From assembly GCA_903835005.1 (NCBI GenBank), contig CAILLK010000007.1:1-64000 (forward strand): 64,000 bases of DNA. Direction: 5' to 3'. Positions 18,547 through 27,694 of the stretch are shown piece by piece. This DNA is from an uncultured Bacteroidota bacterium (lineage in GTDB: Bacteria; Bacteroidota; Bacteroidia; Chitinophagales; Chitinophagaceae). Positions within the stretch are counted from its first letter, which is position 1, and each line of letters opens with the position of its first letter. The notes under the pieces were generated by a model. The model made no database searches. It was not told the origin of the DNA and saw only the letters and a program-made list of their open reading frames with translations. Made by a program: the position numbers and the translations under genes.

Positions 18547-19572
18547 ATGAATAAGGAAGCACAACTGAGGAAACTGCTGGATGACCGTATCCTGATTATA
18601 GATGGCGCCATGGGCACTATGATACAGCGCTATAAGCTGCAGGAATCCGATTACCGCGGTGAGCGGTTTAAAAACTGGCATACCGATGTTAAGGGCAATA
18701 ACGATATGCTGTGCCTCACCCAGCCCCATATCATAAAAGAAATACACACCCAATACCTTAAGGCTGGCGCCAATATCCTTGAGACCAATACTTTCAATTC
18801 CCAAAAGATTTCACTGGCCGATTACGATATGCAACCCCTGGCATATGAACTCAATGTGGCTGCGGCAAAACTGGCCAAAGATGCCATAACCGAATACGTA
18901 GCCAACTGCCAACTGCCAATTGAAAACTTTTTCGTGGCAGGCGCAATCGGCCCGATGAATAAAACTTTATCGCTCTCTCCCGATGTCAATAATCCGGGCT
19001 ACCGGGCGGTAACTTTTGATGAAGTGGCAGATGCCTACTATGAGCAGATCAGCGGCCTGGTAGATGGCGGTGCTGATTTACTGCTGGTGGAAACGATATT
19101 CGATACGCTCAATGCCAAGGCTGCTATTTACGCCATCAATAAGTACTTCAGAGATAACAAAAAAGAAAAACTGCCGGTAATGATCTCCGGCACTATCACC
19201 GATGCCTCGGGCCGTACCCTCAGCGGGCAGACCCTGGAGGCATTTTATATTTCGGTGATGCATGCCAACCCGGTAAGTATCGGGCTTAACTGCGCCCTTG
19301 GCGCTGAGCAGATGCGCCCTCATGTGGAGGAACTGGCGGCTATTGCAGCCTGCTATGTGAGCGCCTACCCAAATGCCGGCCTGCCCAATGCTATGGGCGA
19401 ATATGATGAAAGCCCCGAACATACAGCTTCTATCATTTCCGAATGGGCAAAAGAAGGCTGGGTCAATCTGGTGGGCGGTTGCTGCGGCACCACACCCGAT
19501 CATATTGCCGCCATTGCAAATGCCATGAAACAATTTAAACCAAGGAAGCTACCTGAATTGGTGGATGCCTGA
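18547..19572 (+). CDS. metH: Homocysteine S-methyltransferase (MetH N-terminal module)
   Basis: A 341-residue protein matching the homocysteine-binding barrel of cobalamin-dependent methionine synthase. Signatures: [20 protein letters not shown] (about 16-35), [13 protein letters not shown], and the zinc-binding cysteines NCALGAEQM and [11 protein letters not shown] near the C-terminus (three Cys in all, as in the family). The pterin, B12 and activation modules of full MetH are missing. In many Bacteroidota MetH is split into this module plus a ~900-residue second protein, but here the next gene is a thioredoxin-like protein, so the partner is elsewhere. ATG 18547 is preferred to 18511; a TACCTTTA box at 18535-18542 lies between them and suggests a very short leader. 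No B12 riboswitch is recognisable upstream. Confidence 0.92.
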   Translation: MNKEAQLRKLLDDRILIIDGAMGTMIQRYKLQESDYRGERFKNWHTDVKGNNDMLCLTQPHIIKEIHTQYLKAGANILETNTFNSQKISLADYDMQPLAYELNVAAAKLAKDAITEYVANCQLPIENFFVAGAIGPMNKTLSLSPDVNNPGYRAVTFDEVADAYYEQISGLVDGGADLLLVETIFDTLNAKAAIYAINKYFRDNKKEKLPVMISGTITDASGRTLSGQTLEAFYISVMHANPVSIGLNCALGAEQMRPHVEELAAIAACYVSAYPNAGLPNAMGEYDESPEHTASIISEWAKEGWVNLVGGCCGTTPDHIAAIANAMKQFKPRKLPELVDA

Positions 19573-19632
19573 TACATAAAAATGTTTCGGGGAAACGTAA
19601 TTTCACCAACAGCTTTCAAACGAACAATATTT

Positions 19633-21057
19633 ATGAAATACCTTATCCTGTGCCTGTCTGTGTTGCTGTGCAATATCGTATGCGCGCAGGATTCTGTTAA
19701 GTTGTCTGGCACAATAGTAAACCCCGTATCCGACAGCATTCTTATTAGCTATAATGATAACCCCATAGCATACTACCCCAAAGAATATTATTTGGTACCT
19801 GATAAGAAAGGTAATTTCTCCATGTCTTTCCCGGTACCACATGGCAGGTATGTTCAGGCCGAACTGGTGCACGGCCGCAATCTGGCTGAGATGCTGGTGC
19901 AGGCCGGCGACAGCCTTTATTTATCTGTAGATGTAGCCCGGTTCGACAGCAGTTTGCATTTTACAGGCAGGGGTAGCGCCACTGAAAATTTCATTGCAAA
20001 ACACACACTGGCACTGGGTAAAATGAACCAGTATACTATCAGGGTAAAAACAGCTATCAATAAAGAACCTGCCGTGTTCCTTAAAAACATAGAGCAGGAG
20101 AAAAACGGTGAGCTGAGCTTTCTGGATAAAAACAAAGCCGGATTGCCTGAATCCTTTATGAAATACTGGACGGCATTTTACCAGTACTACAATTTCTTTT
20201 TTATACAGCAATACCCCCAGGTGCATGAGATCGTAAGGTTAAGAAAGTATACCGACACCATACCAAAAGGGAATTTCGCAGTTTTAAAACAAATGCCTCA
20301 GGCTTTCAATGATTCATTGCTTCAGGTGCCCTCTTACATGCTCTACCTGACCGGCGTTTTTGAAATTCAACTTAAAGCTGCCGGCTATGGTTATCTGGTG
20401 AAAGATCCGGTAAAATTAATGGAGATTCAGGACAGCGTAAATAAACTGGCAAACCGGTATCTGCCGGAAAAAAGCCTTGAATACTTTACCGCTCAGAACA
20501 TCTATGGCCGGGCGAGATCGCAGGAACCCGGGAGAACGGAAAGCCAGTTTAAAGAATTCAAAAGACGCTGGCCCAAAAGTGACTTCCTTCCTGTGCTCAG
20601 CAAGCAGGTAGCCATTATGGAACGGCTGGCTCCCGGCCAGCCCGCTCCCGATTTAGAATTAGTAACCCGCGATGGAAAAACCACTCATCTCTCCAGCCTC
20701 AGAGGTAAAGTAGTTTACCTTACTTTCTGGGCTGGCTGGTGCAAACAGTGTGTGGGCGAAATGACCAGTATGAAGAAGGTCACTGATCTCATGAAAGACA
20801 AGCCGCTCGAATTGGTTTACATCTCCCTCAATACAGAAAAAGCTGGCGACTATAAGATCATTGATAAATTCAAATTCGAAGGAGACTTTGCCAATATAAC
20901 GGGGGGGTGGAATGCAAAGGAAGTTCAGGATTACGGTGTGCAGTCTTTGCCTGCTTATTACCTTATAGATGAGGATGGTAATTTTGCACTGCAGAATACT
21001 CCCGCGCCATCACATTACACTGAGCTTATTCTGGCTATCGAAAAATTATTCCATTAA
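19633..21057 (+). CDS. TlpA-like thioredoxin-fold protein with DUF4369-like N-terminus
   Basis: A 474-residue exported protein. A signal peptide covers about 1-20 (ending VCAQ). The N-terminal ~110 residues (SGTIVNPVSDSILISYNDN) resemble the DUF4369-type beta domain common before Bacteroidota thioredoxins. A helical middle follows. The C-terminal domain (about 335-474) is TlpA/AhpC-like: PGQPAPDLELVTRDGKTTHL, then FWAGWCKQCVGEM with a WCKQC redox pair, and a cis-Pro SLPAYYLIDEDG. It should act in the periplasm as a disulphide reductase or oxidase. It starts 60 bp after metH on the same strand and may share its transcript. A perfect hairpin follows its stop. Confidence 0.85.
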   Translation: MKYLILCLSVLLCNIVCAQDSVKLSGTIVNPVSDSILISYNDNPIAYYPKEYYLVPDKKGNFSMSFPVPHGRYVQAELVHGRNLAEMLVQAGDSLYLSVDVARFDSSLHFTGRGSATENFIAKHTLALGKMNQYTIRVKTAINKEPAVFLKNIEQEKNGELSFLDKNKAGLPESFMKYWTAFYQYYNFFFIQQYPQVHEIVRLRKYTDTIPKGNFAVLKQMPQAFNDSLLQVPSYMLYLTGVFEIQLKAAGYGYLVKDPVKLMEIQDSVNKLANRYLPEKSLEYFTAQNIYGRARSQEPGRTESQFKEFKRRWPKSDFLPVLSKQVAIMERLAPGQPAPDLELVTRDGKTTHLSSLRGKVVYLTFWAGWCKQCVGEMTSMKKVTDLMKDKPLELVYISLNTEKAGDYKIIDKFKFEGDFANITGGWNAKEVQDYGVQSLPAYYLIDEDGNFALQNTPAPSHYTELILAIEKLFH

Positions 21058-21079
21058 TTAACGTTGCATTAAATACAAA

Positions 21080-21110
21080 CAGCCACATAGTATCATATAC
21101 TATGTGGCTG
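21080..21110. terminator. Perfect 14-bp hairpin between convergent genes
   Basis: CAGCCACATAGTAT (21080-21093) and ATACTATGTGGCTG (21097-21110) are perfect inverted copies around a 3-nt loop. The hairpin sits between the stops of the TlpA-like gene and the response regulator, which converge here, so it probably ends both transcripts. There is no clean T tract on the plus side; the minus side is followed by TTTGTATTT. Confidence 0.7.
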
Positions 21111-21129
21111 CTGGCAATATTATTCGGTA

Positions 21130-21840
21130 CTATGCCTGTTCTTCAGGGTTATAATTAAACTTAAAGCCTATGCCATGTATCGTCTGCAGTTTTGCAGCTG
21201 TCTGCGATTTAAGGTATTTTCTGATCTTGGTAATAAATACATCCATACTCCTTCCCAGGAAGTAGTCATCTTTGCCCCATACATTCATAAGTATTTCATC
21301 CCGTTTAAGAACACGGTTGGCATTAAGGCACAGATACCTTACCAGGTCTGCTTCGCGCTGCGTGAGCTGGTGCTCCACCTTATCATTCGATAAGGTAAGG
21401 TTGCCATAATCAAAATTAAGATCCCCGATCTTGAATATAACCGGACCTGTATCTTCTTTTTTCCTGGTTCTCTTCAGAAATACCTGTATCCTCAGCAGTA
21501 ACTCCTGCAGGTTATATGGCTTGGTTACATAATCATCCGCACCCGTTTCAAAACCGGCTATCTTATCTATATCCATTGTCTTTGACGACAACATGATAAT
21601 CGGTATGTTCTCATTTTTTTTGCGGATGTTATTGGCTAGTTCGATACCGTCCTTTTTGCCGGGTAGCAAAATATCCAGCAGGCAGACGTCAAAAATATTT
21701 TTCATGAACTGATGCCATGCTGCATCCCCATCTGTGCAATGAGTAACTTCAAATTCCTGCTTCTGCAGAAAATCCTTTACAACATACCCTAATACAGGGT
21801 CGTCTTCCACTAGTAATACTCTGATCTTTGGCTGTGACAT
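21130..21840 (-). CDS. OmpR-family response regulator (orphan)
   Basis: A 236-residue two-component regulator. The receiver domain covers about 5-122, with acidic residues VEDD, the phospho-acceptor Asp in CLLDILLPGKKDG, and the conserved Lys in DDYVTKPYNLQELL. The OmpR/PhoB winged helix covers about 140-230 (LTQREADLVRYLCLNANRVL, then RSMDVFITKIRKYL). No histidine kinase gene is adjacent, so the partner is elsewhere. A TAAATTTG box lies 13 bp upstream of the start. Confidence 0.92.
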   Translation of the reverse strand: MSQPKIRVLLVEDDPVLGYVVKDFLQKQEFEVTHCTDGDAAWHQFMKNIFDVCLLDILLPGKKDGIELANNIRKKNENIPIIMLSSKTMDIDKIAGFETGADDYVTKPYNLQELLLRIQVFLKRTRKKEDTGPVIFKIGDLNFDYGNLTLSNDKVEHQLTQREADLVRYLCLNANRVLKRDEILMNVWGKDDYFLGRSMDVFITKIRKYLKSQTAAKLQTIHGIGFKFNYNPEEQA

Positions 21841-21852
21841 AAAAAGTTAAGA

Positions 21853-21860
21853 CAAATTTA
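21853..21860 (-). promoter_or_regulatory. -7 box TAAATTTG of the OmpR-type regulator
   Basis: On the minus strand TAAATTTG (21860-21853) matches TAnnTTTG fully and lies 12 bp before the ATG at 21840. No clear -33 box is seen. Confidence 0.45.
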
Positions 21861-21939
21861 ATCGTTTCCGCTGCTAATATACTACTTCTCTTCTCAAAGT
21901 TTAAACATAAAATATATTAATTAAACCGAAAGATGATAT

Positions 21940-22521
21940 TTATTTAATTCTTCCAGGGTTTGCAGCAATAAATGATGCCCAGTCGTTCGTTTTTTTCTTT
22001 GCTTTTATTGCTGGTTTGTTATCTTTTTTTATTTCAATTGTCTTCTGCTGATAATGATGGCATAGCGCTACTGCTACAGCATCGGTGGCATCCATAAACC
22101 GGATGTCTTCCACAATATTAAGGATATGTACCAGCATTTGCAATACCTGCTCCTTTGTGGCATTTCCCCGGCCTGTTATCGATTGTTTCACTTTCCTGGG
22201 CGAATATTCTTCGGCATGCAGTCCTGTCATCATGGCAGCGGCAATGGCCACACCCTGAGCACGCCCCAGCTTCAGCATACTCTGCACATTCTTGCCAAAA
22301 AATGGCGCCTCTATAGCTACCGCCGTTGGCTGATGGATTTTTATCAGGCTTTCCATTTTTTTGAATATAAGATGCAGTCGCTCGGCATGATCTTTATGTT
22401 TTGATAACTGCAAAACACCCATTTCAATCAGTGATACCTTACTTTTGTTTACTGAGATAAGGCCGTAACCCATTACTAACGTTCCGGGGTCTATCCCAAG
22501 TATGATCTGGCTGTCTTTCAA
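21940..22521 (-). CDS. ruvC: Holliday junction resolvase RuvC
   Basis: A 193-residue RuvC, the endonuclease that cuts Holliday junctions in recombination repair with RuvAB. The RNase H-like motifs are present: ILGIDPGTLVMGYG (first catalytic Asp, about residue 11), the Glu in VAIEAPFFGKN (about 70), and the acidic end motif FMDATDAVAVALCHH (about 143-157). The C-terminus has a Lys-rich extension of ~30 residues beyond the usual ~165. The only upstream start in frame is TTG at 22521; the next ATG lies inside the first strand, after the catalytic Asp, so TTG is required. The start is 18 bp from the divergent membrane protein gene. ruvA and ruvB are not in the window. Confidence 0.95.
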   Translation of the reverse strand: MKDSQIILGIDPGTLVMGYGLISVNKSKVSLIEMGVLQLSKHKDHAERLHLIFKKMESLIKIHQPTAVAIEAPFFGKNVQSMLKLGRAQGVAIAAAMMTGLHAEEYSPRKVKQSITGRGNATKEQVLQMLVHILNIVEDIRFMDATDAVAVALCHHYQQKTIEIKKDNKPAIKAKKKTNDWASFIAANPGRIK

Positions 22522-22539
22522 AAATCCGGTTTCTTTTTA

Positions 22540-23481
22540 ATGACCAAAAATACCAAAATATGGTTGAATTACCTTGCAGGAGCGGCAATTTCATTGTTTC
22601 TCTTCTGGAGTATTTACAATCAGCTGAGCGGGCAAAAAGAATTGATCAGCAGCATTTCCTGGACTCATACCGGTTCGCCATGGTGGCTGTGCCTTTCTAT
22701 CCTGCTTATGTTTATTAACAGCTCACTGGAGAGCCTTAAATGGTATCTGCTCACTAATTCAGTCGAGCCGGTTGGTTACGCCAGGGTACTGGCCAGTTAC
22801 CTGGCGGGTATCTCGTTCTCAATCATTACGCCTAACCGCATCGGTGAGTATCCCGGCCGTATTCTTTACCTGGGGCGCAGCAATACCTTCCGCTACATTA
22901 ATGTTTCTGTATTGGGCATAATGGCTCAATTGTCGGGCATTTACCTTTTTGGGCTAGTTGGTCTTGTTTATTATAATCTTGCATTCCCTTCCGTTATTGC
23001 CAAGGCTGGTTTGGCAGTCTGTTTAATTGTTAATATTTTTATCGGTATTGTTTATTGGAAATTTGAAATCTGGTTACCGCTTATGGCCAGAATAAAGTGG
23101 CTCAGGCGTTTTGCTACTTATGGCAGATTGTTAAACCGGATTACAACAAAAAGCCAATTTATGGTACTTGGCATCTCTCTGCTGCGCTTTATGGTATTTT
23201 CGGCACAGTATTTGTCCCTGCTCAGGTGGATGAATGTTATCGTGCCGCCTCTGGAAGGATTTTGCCTGGCAGCATTGTTTTTCTGGATTATGGCAGTAAT
23301 TCCGGGTATTGCTCTCACCGAGCTGGGTATAAGGGGAAAGGTAAGCCTGTTTTTATTCCAGGCTTTTTCAGCAGGTTCATTAGGTATACTTGCGGCTACC
23401 GGTGCATTATGGCTGCTCAATCTGATTGTTCCTTCACTGATAGGCGGTGTTTTAATTTGGCGAATGCGATGGTTACAATAA
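22540..23481 (+). CDS. LPG-synthase-like membrane protein (UPF0104 family)
   Basis: A 313-residue inner-membrane protein with about eight hydrophobic segments. It resembles the transmembrane flippase-like domain of lysylphosphatidylglycerol synthase (MprF) without the C-terminal acyltransferase domain. Segments typical of the family include ITPNRIGEYPGRILYLGR (about 98-115) and the late ALTELGIRGKVSLFLF (about 258-273). Bacteroidota proteins of this type are mostly uncharacterised; a lipid-handling role is inferred. It is divergent from ruvC and lies 35 bp before the DUF3108 gene, probably in the same transcript. Confidence 0.8.
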   Translation: MTKNTKIWLNYLAGAAISLFLFWSIYNQLSGQKELISSISWTHTGSPWWLCLSILLMFINSSLESLKWYLLTNSVEPVGYARVLASYLAGISFSIITPNRIGEYPGRILYLGRSNTFRYINVSVLGIMAQLSGIYLFGLVGLVYYNLAFPSVIAKAGLAVCLIVNIFIGIVYWKFEIWLPLMARIKWLRRFATYGRLLNRITTKSQFMVLGISLLRFMVFSAQYLSLLRWMNVIVPPLEGFCLAALFFWIMAVIPGIALTELGIRGKVSLFLFQAFSAGSLGILAATGALWLLNLIVPSLIGGVLIWRMRWLQ

Positions 23482-23516
23482 TAATTTAAAATTTTGATAC
23501 TTTAAACCGGATATAA

Positions 23517-24314
23517 ATGGTTGCTGTAAGAAAAGGGATTATTGGAATAGGGTTGCTGTTGTTGCCAGTATTGGTTATAGCGCAGAATGAATTTTGCGCC
23601 GCAAAAAACACCAGTTTTAAAGACGGGGAAAAATTAACTTACCGGGTTTACTATAATATGGGTTTTGTATGGATAAATGCCGGTAATGTGCATTTTAATA
23701 CCAACCTGGAACAGATGAATGGCCATAAGGTGTATCATGTAACCGGCGCTGGCCGAACCGCCAAATCCTACGAATGGGTCTATAAAGTGAAGGATAAATA
23801 CGATACCTATATCGATAAAGAAACCATGTTGCCGTTAAGGTTTGTTCGCCATGTAAAAGAAGGCGGGTTTACCATAGACCAGGACGTAACCATGAACCAC
23901 GCAGCTGGAGAAGCAACCTCAGATAACAAGGTATACCCTATACCCAGGTGCACCCAGGATGTGCTTTCGGCTATTTACTTCGCCCGCAACATAGACTACA
24001 ACAAACACAGCCCCGGCGATAAAATAGCCTTCTCTATGTTTCTCGACAACAAAGTATACAACCTCTATATCAAGTATGTGGGCAAAGAAAAAATAGACAC
24101 AAAAATGGGCAGTTACAACGCTATCAAAATTGTACCGCTGCTTATTGAGGGCACCATTTTCAAAGGCGGCGAAAAAATGACTGTCTGGGTCACCGACGAC
24201 GACAACCACCTGCCCCTCAGGGTGGAAAGCCCGATACTGGTGGGCAGCATAAAAGTTGACCTCCTCGATTTCGAAAATCTGCGCAATCCCTTTAATGCAT
24301 CCATAAGCCAGTAA
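23517..24314 (+). CDS. DUF3108 family exported protein
   Basis: A 265-residue protein with a signal peptide (about 1-22, ending VIAQ). The body matches DUF3108 proteins of Bacteroidota: KDGEKLTYRVYYNMGFVWIN (about 36-55), AGRTAKSYEWVYKVKDKYDT, RCTQDVLSAIYFAR, and the late VWVTDDDNHLPLRVES. The fold is expected to be periplasmic beta-rich; function unknown. It follows the LPG-synthase-like gene by 35 bp on the same strand, which suggests a shared envelope role. Length is typical. Confidence 0.82.
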   Translation: MVAVRKGIIGIGLLLLPVLVIAQNEFCAAKNTSFKDGEKLTYRVYYNMGFVWINAGNVHFNTNLEQMNGHKVYHVTGAGRTAKSYEWVYKVKDKYDTYIDKETMLPLRFVRHVKEGGFTIDQDVTMNHAAGEATSDNKVYPIPRCTQDVLSAIYFARNIDYNKHSPGDKIAFSMFLDNKVYNLYIKYVGKEKIDTKMGSYNAIKIVPLLIEGTIFKGGEKMTVWVTDDDNHLPLRVESPILVGSIKVDLLDFENLRNPFNASISQ

Positions 24315-24589
24315 GGCGTAATCTGGTGATTTAGTATTTATCGGCAATTTGCTCCGCTTCATCAGTGGTTGGAACAGTTTAGCTGTTATGGTTCTTGAAA
24401 AAAATAATCTGGTAAACTATGGGTTGAAAAACGATAATAACCTACCGTACAATCTGATAAACCTGGAGGCAAGAAAAGACGCAACTTTTTGAAGAAAAGA
24501 CGCAGTAAAAAGGTCGTGTTTTTGCAGACGAGACACAATTTTCAAAGACCAGAAATAATTTCGGTGAATGGCCCTGCTTCAGAAAATAA

Positions 24590-24689
24590 AATTACCCATC
24601 AATGAAAAATAGGTGACATTTTTAACCTCCTATTTATTGATAATCAATAGCAAAGTGGGGCTTTTTATTTTTCTGGCAGATGGGTAATT
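24590..24689. repeat. 11-bp inverted repeat enclosing a structured 78-bp core
   Basis: AATTACCCATC (24590-24600) and GATGGGTAATT (24679-24689) are perfect inverted copies 78 bp apart. Inside are a second stem AAATAGG/CCTATTT (24607-24613 and 24629-24635) and a small palindrome ATTGAT-A-ATCAAT (24636-24648). It could be a small mobile element remnant, an untranslated RNA or the leader of thiL. There are no flanking target-site duplications that I can see. Confidence 0.4.
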
Positions 24690-24770
24690 CCATTTTGAGG
24701 TATTTCCCTGGTATTGTTGGGTAATTGACGTAGCTTGTTCTGGGCCTAAGTACAACCAACCCTAAAACAC

Positions 24771-24778
24771 TATCTTTG
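24771..24778 (+). promoter_or_regulatory. -7 box TATCTTTG of thiL
   Basis: TATCTTTG matches TAnnTTTG fully and ends 16 bp before the thiL ATG at 24795. No good -33 TTG is seen at the usual distance. Confidence 0.5.
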
Positions 24779-24794
24779 CACGCAATAAATAATT

Positions 24795-25829
24795 ATGCAG
24801 GATATTACCAGAACCGAGATTGCTTCACTGGGCGAGTTTGGCCTCATCGAGCATCTCACCAAAAATAATGAAACCACACAAGCAGGCACCCTCCTCAGCG
24901 TGGGCGATGATGCGGCTGTGATAGACCAGTTTGGCCGCCAGTCGGTAATATCCACCGATCTGCTCATAGAGGGTATTCATTTCGATCTCATGTATACACC
25001 GCTTAAGCACCTGGGCTATAAGGCCGTAGCGGTAAATCTGAGCGATATCTATGCCATGATGGCCACACCTACCCATATCACATTATCTATAGGCATATCC
25101 AATAAGTTCTCGGTTGAGGCGCTGGAAGAGTTTTATGAGGGGGTATATGCCGCCTGCGAAAAATTCAATGTAGATCTGATTGGTGGAGATACCACCAGTT
25201 CTAAAATAGGTTTTGTCATAAGTGTTACAGCTATAGGCGAGGTTGCCCCCGATAAATATATTACCCGCAGCGGAGCCAAAGTAAATGACCTTATATGCGT
25301 ATCCGGAGACCTGGGCGCAGCATATCTGGGCCTCCAGTTGCTGGAGCGGGAAAAGAAGATATTCCTCGAGAACCCCAAAATACAGCCCGACCTGCAAAGC
25401 CAGAAATACCTCGTTGGTAGGATACTGAAACCCGAACCCCGGGCCGATATTGTGGAATGGCTGCAGGAAGCCAAAATAGTACCCACTTCTATGATTGATG
25501 TGAGCGATGGGCTCAGCTCAGAGTTGCTGCACATTTGCAACAGCAGCGATGTAGGTTGCCTGGTTTATGAAGATAAAATACCCGTGCACGACGATACCCG
25601 CACAATGGCTATGGAGTTTCAACTGGGCACTGCCGCCTGCGCCCTGAGTGGCGGCGAAGATTACGAATTGCTCTTTACCATTAACCAGGAAGATTATGAG
25701 AAGATTGTAAAAAACAATAACATCAGCATAATAGGATACGTTACCGAAAAAGGAGAAGGAACCAATCTGCTCACTAAAGGCGGAGCCAAACACAAACTGA
25801 AGGCTCAGGGCTGGAATGCATTTGGTTGA
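24795..25829 (+). CDS. thiL: Thiamine-monophosphate kinase ThiL
   Basis: A 344-residue ThiL, which phosphorylates thiamine monophosphate to the active cofactor TPP with ATP. The N-terminal AIRS-like domain shows GEFGLIEHL (about 13-21), SVGDDAAVID (about 36-45), the metal-binding STDLLIEGIHFD (about 53-64) and VNLSDIYAMMATPTH. The middle has LIGGDTTSSK, and the C-terminal domain has MIDVSDGLSSELLHI and GGEDYELLFT. Length fits. No other thiamine genes are adjacent, so it stands alone; the upstream region has a promoter-like box but no recognised TPP riboswitch. Confidence 0.95.
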   Translation: MQDITRTEIASLGEFGLIEHLTKNNETTQAGTLLSVGDDAAVIDQFGRQSVISTDLLIEGIHFDLMYTPLKHLGYKAVAVNLSDIYAMMATPTHITLSIGISNKFSVEALEEFYEGVYAACEKFNVDLIGGDTTSSKIGFVISVTAIGEVAPDKYITRSGAKVNDLICVSGDLGAAYLGLQLLEREKKIFLENPKIQPDLQSQKYLVGRILKPEPRADIVEWLQEAKIVPTSMIDVSDGLSSELLHICNSSDVGCLVYEDKIPVHDDTRTMAMEFQLGTAACALSGGEDYELLFTINQEDYEKIVKNNNISIIGYVTEKGEGTNLLTKGGAKHKLKAQGWNAFG

Positions 25830-25986
25830 GCCGACAATTTACAATTACCTGTATCAGGGATTTAAGTAATTTCTGGTTAAAATAAATGGCGAAATCCCGG
25901 AGAAGAATTTGAATGATAAGAAAAAAAAGACTTTTTTTGTGCTATTTAGCGTTTTTTTCAGTAGTTTTAGACACAAATATCAGTAT

Positions 25987-26514
25987 ATGAAGATCTGGCG
26001 TATTAAATTACTTACTGCCCTGTTATTTTTTGCCACAGTAACTGTGTTCATTATCAGTTCTTGCGAAAAAAATCCATGCAATAATGTTACCTGCTTCAAT
26101 GGCGGTTCCTGCAACAATGGTACTTGTAAATGCCCTGTTGGCTGGGAAGGTCCGCAATGCTCCTATTTATCCGTAAATCGGTTTATCGGTGGCTATGTGG
26201 GTACTACCATTTGTAATGCCGGCGCAAGGATTCTCGATTCAGCCTGGATTGTTGGCGATGCCAAAAACGTTAACTTTGTATACATCACTCAAAAAAGTCA
26301 GCCTTCTTACGAATTGCATGGCTATGTAGACAACAGTACGCCTACCTATACCATCATCGTTCCTCAGGTTAACTCAGTTAATTTCCTCGAATATTGGACC
26401 ATTACCCTGCAGAATAATACCACATTGTCTATCGACAGATATAATCACGACCAGACTGTTGTTGGAGATACTATTATCGAAGAGTGTAATTTTTTAGGTA
26501 CCAGGTTTAATTAA
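25987..26514 (+). CDS. Lipoprotein with one EGF-like domain
   Basis: A 175-residue protein with a lipoprotein-type signal (FFATVTVFIISSC, lipobox ISSC, Cys about residue 26). Directly after it is a single EGF-like domain with six cysteines: PCNNVTCFNGGSCNNGTCKC and GWEGPQCS (about 30-58). The remaining ~115 residues are beta-rich without a motif I know; similar C-terminal parts occur in Bacteroidota lipoproteins with one EGF module. Probably an outer-membrane surface lipoprotein. ATG 25987 is chosen because it begins the signal peptide; a longer frame upstream lacks one. Function unknown. Confidence 0.75.
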   Translation: MKIWRIKLLTALLFFATVTVFIISSCEKNPCNNVTCFNGGSCNNGTCKCPVGWEGPQCSYLSVNRFIGGYVGTTICNAGARILDSAWIVGDAKNVNFVYITQKSQPSYELHGYVDNSTPTYTIIVPQVNSVNFLEYWTITLQNNTTLSIDRYNHDQTVVGDTIIEECNFLGTRFN

Positions 26515-26557
26515 GCTAATTCCTTTCACAGAATACCCGTTACCGGGTTCGATCATT

Positions 26558-27469
26558 ATGTCTATAAAAGTATCAGGTCTTACCAAGGTTTATGATACGC
26601 AGAAAGCGGTTGATAATATTTCATTCGAATTAAGGAAAGGGGAGATTGTTGGTTTTCTCGGGCCCAATGGCGCGGGTAAGTCTACAACAATGAAAATTGT
26701 TACCACCTATCTTCCGGCTACATCGGGCGATGCGGTTGTTTGTGGCTATGATGTGCAGCACCATCCTATGGAAGTGCGCCGAAGGGTGGGTTACCTGCCG
26801 GAGTCCAACCCGCTTTATTATGAGATGTATGTAAGGGAGTATCTCGAATTCACAGCGGGTATACACCAGCTGGGAAAGGGCAGTAAAAAGCGCATTGAAG
26901 AAATGATTGCCATGACCGGCCTTGGTAAAGAATCACATAAGAAAATAGGGGCATTATCAAAAGGGTACAAACAGCGTGTAGGCCTGGCTCAGGCTATGCT
27001 GCACGACCCTGAAGTGCTCATACTCGACGAGCCTACCAGCGGCCTTGATCCCAATCAGATAGTTGAAATCCGCAACCTCATCAAAAATCTGGGAGGAGAA
27101 AAAACAGTGCTGCTTTCCACTCACATCATGCAGGAAGTGCAGGCCATGTGCAGCAGGGTAATCATCATTAATAACGGTAAACTGGTTGCCGACAACTCAA
27201 TCGAAAAACTAAAGCAGGCCAATACGAATCAGGGTGTTCTGCTGGTTACTTTTGAAAAGGAAATTAACCCTAAGCTGATAAAGGAATTACGTAACCTGCA
27301 AAGCTCTGAACATAGCGGTGGCAACACCTGGAAACTGATGACCAGAGACCCCGATGCACTAAGAAAAGAAGTGATGCAATGGGCGCTTAACAACGACATC
27401 AGTATCAGTTCGCTCCAGGCCAAAACCGAATCGCTCGAGGATGTATTCCGAACCCTTACGGGGAAGTAG
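26558..27469 (+). CDS. gldA: Gliding-type ABC transporter ATPase GldA
   Basis: A 303-residue ABC ATPase. Walker A is FLGPNGAGKSTTMK (about 33-46), the signature is LSKGYKQRVGLAQAM (LSKGY variant, about 134-148), and Walker B is VLILDEPTSGLDP (about 154-166), with the switch His in LLSTHIMQEV. The segment YLPESNPLYYEMYVREYLEF matches GldA of gliding Bacteroidota closely, as does the C-terminal LEDVFRTLTGK. GldA works with the membrane proteins GldF and GldG in an ABC transporter needed for gliding in Flavobacterium; neither is adjacent here. In non-gliding relatives the same ATPase persists. Symbol given on sequence style, so another ABC-2 ATPase of this subfamily is possible. Confidence 0.85.
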   Translation: MSIKVSGLTKVYDTQKAVDNISFELRKGEIVGFLGPNGAGKSTTMKIVTTYLPATSGDAVVCGYDVQHHPMEVRRRVGYLPESNPLYYEMYVREYLEFTAGIHQLGKGSKKRIEEMIAMTGLGKESHKKIGALSKGYKQRVGLAQAMLHDPEVLILDEPTSGLDPNQIVEIRNLIKNLGGEKTVLLSTHIMQEVQAMCSRVIIINNGKLVADNSIEKLKQANTNQGVLLVTFEKEINPKLIKELRNLQSSEHSGGNTWKLMTRDPDALRKEVMQWALNNDISISSLQAKTESLEDVFRTLTGK

Positions 27470-27694
27470 GTTTATAAAGCAGATTGAAATGATCCCATAG
27501 CTTAGATTGCTCAATTTTTTTCTCAATAATACAGTTTGCCACATTACTATTCCTGCTGGCCATGCGCTCTCATTTAAGGTAGTTAGATTATTATTTACTG
27601 AAAACAGGGCCTTTATGTATTAACCATAATTAACTGCCGAATATCTAAATTAAATGAGCCATTGGTCTACATTGCAGAACAATCATTTTATTTT

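Larger units (their letters stand above)
24315..24794. other. 480-bp intergenic region with repeats upstream of thiL
   Basis: No gene is seen. The region holds a 13-bp direct repeat AAGAAAAGACGCA (24471-24483 and 24492-24504), an 11-bp inverted repeat (24590-24689, listed apart), and a TATCTTTG box before thiL. I searched by eye for a TPP riboswitch (CTGAGA and the second conserved arm) and did not find one. Confidence 0.5.

Noticed and set aside
24590-24794. TPP riboswitch before thiL
   Set aside because: Neither the CTGAGA block nor the paired second arm was found; the structure present does not fit the TPP aptamer.
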